From assembly GCA_027405735.1 (NCBI GenBank), contig JAPEHQ010000004.1:620001-684000 (forward strand): a DNA stretch of 64,000 nt, written 5' to 3'. Within the stretch, counting starts at the first letter, position 1, and every line of letters begins with the position of its first letter. Positions 56,509 to 64,000 of this stretch are shown here, in pieces. The notes under the pieces were generated by a model. It was given only the letters and a program-made list of their open reading frames with translations. It ran no database searches and was not told the origin of the DNA. Origin of the DNA: Mucor racemosus. Its lineage: Eukaryota; Mucoromycota; Mucoromycetes; Mucorales; Mucoraceae. The position numbers were made by a program, and so were the translations under genes.

Positions 56509-57946
56509 TTACTGTCTCCAGCCTGCGTTTAATTGCATCAAAGTAAGAACAGCATCCATAGGATATTCAGGCTTCTTTTCCTCGCCATTCTCATCTTTAG
56601 CCTTATCTTCCTCGGTTGGCTCTGCCTTGACTTCAGTTCCTTCTGTTGCAATATCTGAACTTTCTGGCTTGATTTCCTCAGTTTCCATCATATCATTTGT
56701 AGTGGATGTAGTTGCTGTGTATTGCATTGGTGAATTATGACCACTGCTAGTTGCGCTAGTAGTGTTAGTTGAGAGACCTTGAGCAATAACCTGTTGAAGA
56801 GCTTCATTGGCGGCTGCTACAGCGGCTGCTTGCTGATTGTCATAAACCATGTCTGCAGAACCGGAAGCTTCATCATTGTTTTCTTCATTACCTTGATCAG
56901 ATGGAGGAGGTTGAATACCATTTGTAAGAGCCTATATTCCGATGACCAATGATTAATAGCCATTCCATAAATAAAAAATATATCCCCAATATAAATATAA
57001 AAAAAATTCCTTACCATCATGCTATTATTCAATTGCTCTAATAATTGGCGTTGCAAATCGGTTGGGAAATCCAATAATTTAGCGGCAGTAGCAGTATCAA
57101 TTTGTGGTAATGGTGTATAAAAGTTTTGCATTTGATTAGCATTTACACTATTCAACATGGATACAGTATTTGCGTCATTGTTATTATTAGTTCCATCATT
57201 AGTGTGATTATCTTCAGATGCGGCATGATGTGCTTCAGTATTTGATGCATTAGGCACGCTCAAGACATTGTTAACAAGATGCTTTCTTCTTTCCTTATCC
57301 ATACGCTTTTGGCGGCGCTTTTCAAATTCTTCCTGAACCCATTGTTGCTTGGCTGGTGAATCTTGACTACCATACAATTTATTGGCTCTTTTGTTAACTC
57401 TGCATCTCAAATCATTATCCTTATCTAGAAAAGTTAGGTAGGAGGATGAGGAGGGGGGTTAGGTTAATTCTACCTGTGATCAAAAAAAGAAAAAAATTTG
57501 TTTCTCAGATACTTACTTCTCTCTTCATTATGAATACGCCATTTCTTCTTTCTCTCTCTGTTTGAAGCACGAACACTTTCCTTTTTGGCCTGATCCATCT
57601 CTGCGGTGATGCGACGAGCTGTAGGAGGGTTTGGTATGGCTTGCTGATGTTGTTGGTCAAGTGGTTGCAGCTGGGGTGTGTGAGAATGGATGGGGACATT
57701 GTTATTGGCGGCTGCGGCGGCCACAGCGGCGGAAAAAAGACTGCTCGAAAGAGATGTGTTGCTGTTCACTGCTGCTAACACTGCTTCATGGAGTTGTTGA
57801 TATGGTTGAAAGGCTGATGTTGTTGATGTGGGACTACTACTAGTCACGGCTATGGTATTATCATTAGATGAAGTAGCAGCAACACTGGCAGTCTCATTCG
57901 AGGAAGTCACGGAGGGTTCTTCACTTTTAATATGCGTGTTTTCCAT
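56509..57946 (-). CDS. DUF3020-type putative transcription regulator
   Basis: Three exons (57946-57517, 57424-57015, 56931-56509) give 420 residues. The recognisable part is a basic block across the first intron: VRASNRERKKKWRIHNEERNKDNDLRCRVNKRANKLYG, here split by the splice site at residue 144. It resembles the fungal DUF3020 domain found in nuclear regulators. It is followed by another basic helix (EEFEKRRQKRMDKERRKH). The flanks are low complexity: Ser/Thr/Ala/Gln-rich N-terminus with polyalanine, Asn-rich middle, acidic C-terminus (EEIKPESS, EDKAKDENGEEKKPE) that could act in activation. A nuclear location is inferred. The function is unknown. Confidence 0.8.
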
Positions 57947-59020
57947 AGGAAGTTATTTCTTTTCTTGTTTCTTTAAAGCAACTCTTTTCCAATTAAGATA
58001 TAGTAGATTAGAAGGGCTAATTTATATTTGAAATTCTTAAAAAATTTTACTTTTTTAAAAAAAAATATTGTAGGAGGATCAAATAAAAATACTTTTTCCG
58101 CTCTGGTTATAAAGGAAAAAAAAAGAAGAAATAAAAAAAGAGAGAACCCCTTCGTTATTTTTTTGTAACTGCCATAAAAACTTGGCCAATGATACAGAAC
58201 ACTTGAGTGACGTAGACGTTGAATTTGAACTATACCTCATGTATGGAAGTTCGGGTTTCGCAGGCCACATTGGTCTACATCTGTCCAATCACATTTGGAT
58301 CCCATGAAACTCATAAATTATTTGATTTGATCGAAATGTTACTACGGAGAGATTGTGAAATTGAGAGGTTTTTTTATCAAAATAATTGCTACGAATAATA
58401 ATCATTGCATTTGTTCTTTTGAGAGTTCGCTCAACATTTTATTTTGATATTAAGAACGCCTTTTCGATATCGAAATTAGCAATCCTCATAATATGAGTTA
58501 TGCTCTATTTGAATCTGTTAAATCCAACATCTGGTAGAATATATTTCCGTTCAAATTGTTTGAGTTCCTGACCAAATAGAAATGGCGCTCAATTAATTTC
58601 CGTGTTTTCATTTTGATTACTATACAACAGAGACGGACGTGTGAAAGTAATTTATGTGAAAATAATCAGCAAATCTATAACAATTCAATTTGTGATTATG
58701 CTAATTTAATGATCTGTTACACACGTTGTGAAAAAACAGTAGATAGTGTAACAGATACTGTATTGCTTCATCAGTTAAATAGCAATTATATCAAGGAATT
58801 AGTGTATGAAACTTGTTGTGAAATATGTATATTTAATTGTATAGATTGAGATATTGTGAATCTTTTCGTCTTTTATGGGTCAACCATTCAAATGGCCATA
58901 TTATTGCCCACCACATATCCAGAACTTGGGCTGTGTTACACATGCAGCGAAAAAAAGTATAAAAGCTAACATACTTTTGCATTGCATTTCTTCATACAAT
59001 TCAAACAATATATTTCCATC
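57947..59020. promoter_or_regulatory. Divergent intergenic region
   Basis: Lies between the DUF3020 gene and the esterase. The only notable frame is a cysteine-rich 58613-58849 stretch (nine Cys) preceded by a TACAACAG acceptor-like site but lacking an ATG or secretion signal. Otherwise nothing was recognised. Confidence 0.45.
58958..58965 (+). promoter_or_regulatory. TATA box of the esterase gene
   Basis: TATAAAAG lies 56 bp upstream of the ATG, a good position for a core promoter with a short leader containing TTCAAACAAT. Confidence 0.6.
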
Positions 59021-60241
59021 ATGTCTCCTATCGACACAAGCTTTTTGAGTTCTAGCTCCAAAGTATTTTTATCATACGTACCTCCTAACATTGATTACAG
59101 CAAGCTTACAATTGAGGATGTTCGTAATAGTCCTAAAGCCCCTTTAAGTGATGACATTCCAAGACCAGATGTCATTCTTGAAAGTATCAAAATTCCTGCA
59201 GATACTGATGGACATCCAATTTCAGTGGATGTTTACAGACCAAAGCAATCTGGAGATGCTATTTTACCTGCGTTGGTTTATTTGTAAGTTTTTGAAACAT
59301 TTAAACACGATAATCCTATTTTTTTAACAAAAAAAACATACATTTAGGCCTGGTGGTGGCTGGGGAGTTAAAGCACAGGGTGCTCACCCTTATTTAGCTA
59401 CAAAGGTATATATGATATGACATAGTAATGTACGTGACAGGTGCCTGAAACCAACATATTTATGCGTCTAATCTAGTTAGCTGGTGAAACAAATTGCGTT
59501 GTGCTTTTAGTAAACTACTCTCTTAGCCCTGAAGTTAGATTCCCGGTTGCTTTAGAAGAATGCTATACTGTTGTATCTCATGCTACCGACCCTGAACTTG
59601 CTGCAAAGCTTAGAATTAATCCTAAACGTGTGGCTCTCGGAGGTGATTCGGCCGGTGGTAACTTAACAGCTGCTGTCACCAGTAAGTCATGATCTCAATT
59701 ACCATATCAAAGGCACGATACTTACCGGAAACCTATGTTAGTACTTGCCAAGCAAAGAAAAGATCTCAAAAATAGTATTAAATATCAGGTATTATACTAT
59801 CCTGCAACAGAAGATACTTTTGCTACAGAATCATACAAAAAGTACGGGGAAGGTTACTATTTAACAAACGGCCTTGTTAGATTATTCTTTAATAATTACA
59901 AAACCGAAGAAGCTAAAGACAGTATTCTTCTTTGTCCTGGTAAGGCTACCGTAGAGGATGTTACTGGTGTACCGCCAGCTTTACTTGTCACTGGCGAGGC
60001 TGATGTCCTTCGTGATGGTGAGTTATGCATAATTAATATAGTTTCTTGCCGCTTATAAAATATTATTTTAGAAGGTGAATCGTATGGTATCAAATTATTG
60101 CAAGCTAACGTTCAAGTTACTTCAGTGCGTATCAATGCTGTTATCCATGGTTTCATGTCTATTCCCATGCTTCATTCTGAAGAAACTTTGACGGTTATTG
60201 ACATGACAACCAAAGCGCTTCGTAAAGTATTTGGCAACTAG
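59021..60241 (+). CDS. Alpha/beta-hydrolase fold esterase/lipase (HSL/AB-hydrolase-3 type)
   Basis: Cytosolic carboxylester hydrolase; no signal peptide. Five exons (59021-59283, 59348-59405, 59477-59681, 59742-60017, 60072-60241) give 323 residues. The oxyanion-hole motif is PGGGW (89-93), where the usual HGGG His is replaced by Pro. The catalytic triad is readable: S165 in GGDSAGG, D263 in GEADVLRDE, H293 in VIHGF. YSLSPEVRFPVALEEC is the typical region before the nucleophile elbow. Exon 4 uses the GTTAG acceptor, giving VTILAKQR in phase. A decayed paralog lies inverted at 51240-52240. Substrate unknown. Confidence 0.92.
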
Positions 60242-60439
60242 TATTATTTGCTCATTTAATTCATCAATCATCGATTAAATTATTTCTAATTTGCTAAGAA
60301 ACATTTTCAATTTGATTTATCAATATACTTCTCAGTATAAACCATGAGAACAATTTGAATTTTCAAAAAATTCAATTTCATTGTTTTCAATCTTCAAAAT
60401 TGGAGCATGCCCTCTTTCCTATTGCCAATTTTATACTAA

Positions 60440-61022
60440 ACGCTCTTTAGAAAATACCTTAGACACTGCTAAATAAATATAAATTGATCGCATTATGCTA
60501 CCTGTTCCAAAACTTATTTTATATCTTACAAAAGATTCAAAAACACGTAAGTTTCATTGCTTTTTTCTTAAAAACTGGGTCTTACTTTTCATCCCTGCGC
60601 TACTTTTTTTTTTCATTAAATAACACCAAGAAACAAATACATGCCAATATACCTGAGATGTTCAACTTTAATCCAAAAACGCGTTTCCGGAAATATCCTA
60701 TCTTTTACAACTGCTATAATTTTTTTAGTGCTAATGTTTCGGATTTTTAGAGGTATTTCGCATTTCACTGGTAAAAATTAAAAACTTTGGGCCTTCATAT
60801 CTCTGCAAAAAATTAAGTTATACTAATACTTTTTAATAATGAAACTTACTTGTTTTGACGCACCCTATGACATATTTCAGTATAAAAACATTTTGAGCAC
60901 TTTTATTTTTTTTTCATTTTTTTTTGCATTTTTGTAGTAGATTTCATAATATTCGTTAAACTGAGCAGCATCGTTTTTTTATATTCATGTAATAACCTTG
61001 TTAAGCTCTCTTGCACCCACTT
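60440..61022 (+). repeat. Dispersed repeat R1, copy F (5' half)
   Basis: Starts at CCTTAGACACTGCTAAA and runs to GTTAAGCTCTCTTGCACCCA, where homology to the other copies stops abruptly. The plus-strand frame 60484-60750 reads SLNNTKKQIHANIPEMFNF. The minus-strand core is damaged here. Confidence 0.8.
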
Positions 61023-61290
61023 TCGCTACGACCAAACCATGCTTCCCATGGGCATAATGATTTGCACACGAGCACAACGCTAAGCCTGTATGTGCAAGAT
61101 TACAGATCCTGTCCATGTGCATGGCATTAATCCCATGTGTGCATAATAGTATAATTGTTCATAAGCATATCATTATCCCTAGTTGTGCATAATAATAAAA
61201 TCTGACCATGAGCATAATGAGCTGATTGTATGGGCACAAATTGGTTGGTACATGAGCATCGTGCCGTCCTTAAAATTCCATTGCATATTT
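61023..61290. repeat. Cluster of degenerate GCATAATG-like motifs
   Basis: About eight variants of CATGNGCATAATGA occur in 250 bp: CATGGGCATAATGA, CATGTGCATGGCAT, CATGTGTGCATAATAG, CATAAGCATATCAT, TTGTGCATAATAAT, CATGAGCATAATGA, TATGGGCACAAAT, CATGAGCATCGTG. Spacing is irregular. It begins exactly where R1 copy F is cut off, so it may be part of an inserted or joined element. Confidence 0.6.
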
Positions 61291-61800
61291 TACTGGAACA
61301 AATGGGTTTTTAAATTACATTTGCTTTTATTAATATAGATTATAGACAATAATACAATTCAATATGTTGTTGGTGTAGAGCAATACATGCAAGAGCCAAT
61401 ATATTTACGATTATCATCATTTATAAATATGTTTATTTGTAGCTACAATGTTTGCAGCAACAATGGTTTTTGCTCGAGCATAAACTTGAATAACACTTAC
61501 TGCTTAAATTTATATGCAAGCCAAATTTAAAATTATAGATGCCGCTTTATTGCACATAAAATTTAAGCATATTAATCTTCTTCTTTAAACTTACTATTTT
61601 AGTTTACGATTGTCAGCTGTAAAAAGATTTGTTTTCAAGTATAGCTACGATCAAAACTATAATTATTAGACAACAAGACATTAGGTTGTTATTTTTTTTT
61701 TGTTTCTATATTATTTAAAGTTTTATCACTTCTCTGGAACATTTCATAGGTTTGTAGCCAGTTCTAACTTTTTATTGAGTAGATATAAATATTATTGCCT
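61291..61800. other. Non-coding AT-rich stretch
   Basis: No gene or confident repeat was identified before the second inverted-duplication element. Weak similarity to 22330-22500 is possible but not convincing by eye. Confidence 0.4.
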
Positions 61801-64000
61801 TCGATTTGATCCGGTAATTATCAAGAAATGCGTCCAACAGTACAGTAGTGAATAATGATATTTGATCTATCTTAGAGTGCCGGTTAAATGAAAATATCGG
61901 TCTCTAATGTAGGATGCCACCTATTATATTAAAAACATTAGTCCCTTATGTTAACATGCGTATTCAGATAAAAGAAAAGAATAATACTAGCTTGATAGTC
62001 TGATATGCCTTATCAAACGGTGAATAATATCCTTGAAATATGAAAACAAAAAAAGAGAAACAACATACGTAGAAAAGTATTTTCAAGGCTTCACATTATT
62101 TAGCGCAATTAAAACCCTCCTAAATTGCACATTTAAGCCAATGTAAAAGCAGCATTACAGCGCCTCAACCTATAAACTAAACAAAATAGGCAATATCTAT
62201 TATCATAGAAACATGCATTTTCTACCAGAAAAACCAGCTGTCATGTCATAGATCCATTAAAAATTGCAAAAGCGAGCCCGTAGAGCAACACCGTAATTGC
62301 GCATAGCAAGATTGAATGGCTAAGTCTCTTATACTATGGTATATATCTAAGTTTTAAATAAAAAAGCGGTTTTTTTTAAACTTTTCTTATATTTAACCAC
62401 GTACGGTCTGAAAATTCAGTTTTTGTAGCGGACATTTCCGGGACTCATTTTACCCTTACCAACATTCATGATTTTGATCAAAAATCAGAAAAATCAAATT
62501 TTGATACCAAAATCAACGTTTAAATATACTACATTGTGAGAGAGAATTGTAGCTATAACTAATACGCATTTTATAAAAGCTTAATATTAAATGTTAAGTA
62601 ATGAAACTTAGCATTTTTGGCCCAAAAACGATTTTTTGATTAAAGGATTTTCATGTAATATTTGGCAATAAAAATGTTTATTGTTTTTTATTGAGCAAAT
62701 AAAGCGCTAAATTCTGTATATGTGTATATTTTTTGTTTTTATAATTGGTAGTATAATTAACTCTAAATTTGCAAAACCAGAAAAAAAAATTAAAAAATGT
62801 CAAAATTGATGATCTGGACAAAAATAATTTTCTAAATTAATATTCCGCTTATAAGCTTCGTAAGTCTTAAAAATAAGAGATTTTATAATACTTGAGAACT
62901 TTTTCAAGGATTCACGATGCTGTACCCACTTGATTCAAGCTTATTACTGTAAACCTTTATACATGTTAATATTGTGTGGTAGTTTATTTGATGATAATAT
63001 AGTCTTACTTTAAAATTATTGCGTTAGACATGATTTACATTGAGTTTTATTCTTACCTCTCCAATATTATAAACATAAACATGGCCATCGCTGGAACCTA
63101 TTGCCACCTTTTTATCCTCTTTGTCCCAAGCCAATTTATTCAATACTTTATTATCAGAACCAACTTAAGTACTTATAAATGGTTCCCCAGTATTTGCATT
63201 CAAATCAAATAAAATAAATTGACTGGTTCCATCTACAATAGTATCAAGCGTATCATCAGCCCACCTTATGATAATAAATGTCAATCTAAAATCAGAAACA
63301 TCCATTGTCATTGTTATAAGTTATGAAACGCTTGATTTTTAATAATGCAGCAATTAAATAAAAAACAAGATGATACTAATAGCATCTGATGATGAGTATT
63401 TAACATCTAAGTAAGTTTGATGAAGTATGCTTTTAAACCCTTTTAAGAATCCTGAGGCAAACACAATATCTTGGCCCTGTAATTTTTATTCATCAAAATG
63501 TTGCGATTTCCACCACTACACAATGAATGCAATTTTTATCTATCTTGACCTCGATGTACATTGCTGGATATCAATTTTTTACCAACTGTATTTTTTCTAA
63601 TTCATTAATAATATTCAGTCTTATTGAACGATAATTTGTAGCACACTGCCAAAAAAAAAGGATGAATACTTCAAGAGTTTTTTGCATATCAAATTATTCG
63701 ATTTAGTAACACAGATTGCACTTAACTATTATGTTTTTTGTTAAACCTATTGATGTTAATCGGAATATTCAATATTTCTATTTACAAGTAAGCTTTGTTG
63801 CGTTATACGATGCATTTGCATTCACCCATTCAATAAAAGATAAAAGACATTGCATTTATTATCGGTTATATCAATCAACCAGCTTCATATTGATTCGATA
63901 CGTTTGACAATTAAAGGCTAAAGTACACTTAAGCCACCAGGTATCGCCACGAAAAAATCTCGTACAGGTTGAGGAAACATCACAATTTGGATCATTTTTT
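61800..64000 (-). mobile_element. Inverted-duplication element, copy 2 (partial, runs off the window)
   Basis: Collinear with 20090-22330 in reverse orientation. The outer segment is 61800-62254 (with GCGTCCAACAGTACAGTAGT), then the arm 62255-63007, then the centre from 63008 to the window end. The second arm would lie beyond 64000. Substitutions against copy 1 are scattered, so the two insertions are not recent duplicates. Confidence 0.75.
63057..63285 (-). pseudogene. Captured dynein-intermediate-chain-like WD40 exon, better preserved copy
   Basis: On the minus strand, after a TTTTAG acceptor, a nearly open exon reads WADDTLDTIVDGTSQFILFD, then LNANTGEPFIST, a frame-breaking stop, then KVLNKLAWDKEDKKVAIG and SSDGHVYVYNIGE before a GAG/GTAAGA donor. 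It is flanked by splice sites like a genuine internal exon. Homologous to 20822-21054. The reading resembles the last WD repeats of dynein intermediate chain. It is a fragment carried inside the element. Confidence 0.7.

Overview
The window reads as nuclear DNA from an early-diverging filamentous fungus, most likely Mucoromycota (Mucorales-like). The DNA is visibly AT-rich. Genes carry many short GT-AG introns of about 45-75 nt. The gene set combines fungal families (Utp22, Nop58, Snf4, a DUF3020-type regulator) with a metazoan-style phosphorylase-kinase regulatory subunit that yeasts lack. More than a third of the window is transposable-element DNA of many ages. Gene models were assembled by eye from splice sites and reading-frame phase; every model called as an intact multi-exon gene closes in frame.

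Region by region. 1-7.8 kb: the tail of a dispersed repeat (here called R1), then a complete chromodomain-bearing Ty3/gypsy element with two 245-bp LTRs that look identical and a 5-bp target duplication (TSD). 7.8-13.5 kb: divergently transcribed UTP22 and NOP58, both ribosome-biogenesis genes. 13.6-23.1 kb: repeat-rich, with an R1 copy, two decayed LINE fragments in opposite orientation, an LTR, a large inverted duplication (arms about 770 bp) enclosing a decayed exon of a dynein-intermediate-chain-like WD40 gene, and another R1 copy. 23.9-30.0 kb: a gene island with a Ser/Pro-rich protein, XRCC4, SNF4 (AMPK gamma) and an alanyl-tRNA editing protein. 30.5-36.2 kb: R1 copies, three solo LTRs, a tRNA-like sequence and a hAT-type MITE, nested so that insertion order can be read. 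37.3-44.4 kb: phosphorylase kinase regulatory subunit and two adjacent secreted Kre9/KNH-like paralogs. 45.3-50.4 kb: a small palindromic element, a Fanzor (eukaryotic TnpB-like RNA-guided nuclease) gene with one or two frameshifts, and a zinc-knuckle remnant. 51.2-52.2 kb: an esterase pseudogene. 54.7-60.2 kb: mitoribosomal mS37, an SR-type RRM protein, a DUF3020-type regulator and the intact esterase. 60.4-64 kb: a truncated R1 copy, a cluster of GCATAATG-like motifs, and a second partial copy of the inverted-duplication element that runs off the window.

The most notable items are the Fanzor locus at 45.8-49.8 kb, the element that has twice carried the same captured dynein-intermediate-chain exon (20.8 kb and 63.1 kb), and the R1 repeat, whose copies share a short conserved reading frame. 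No rRNA gene, CRISPR array or confident functional tRNA was seen.
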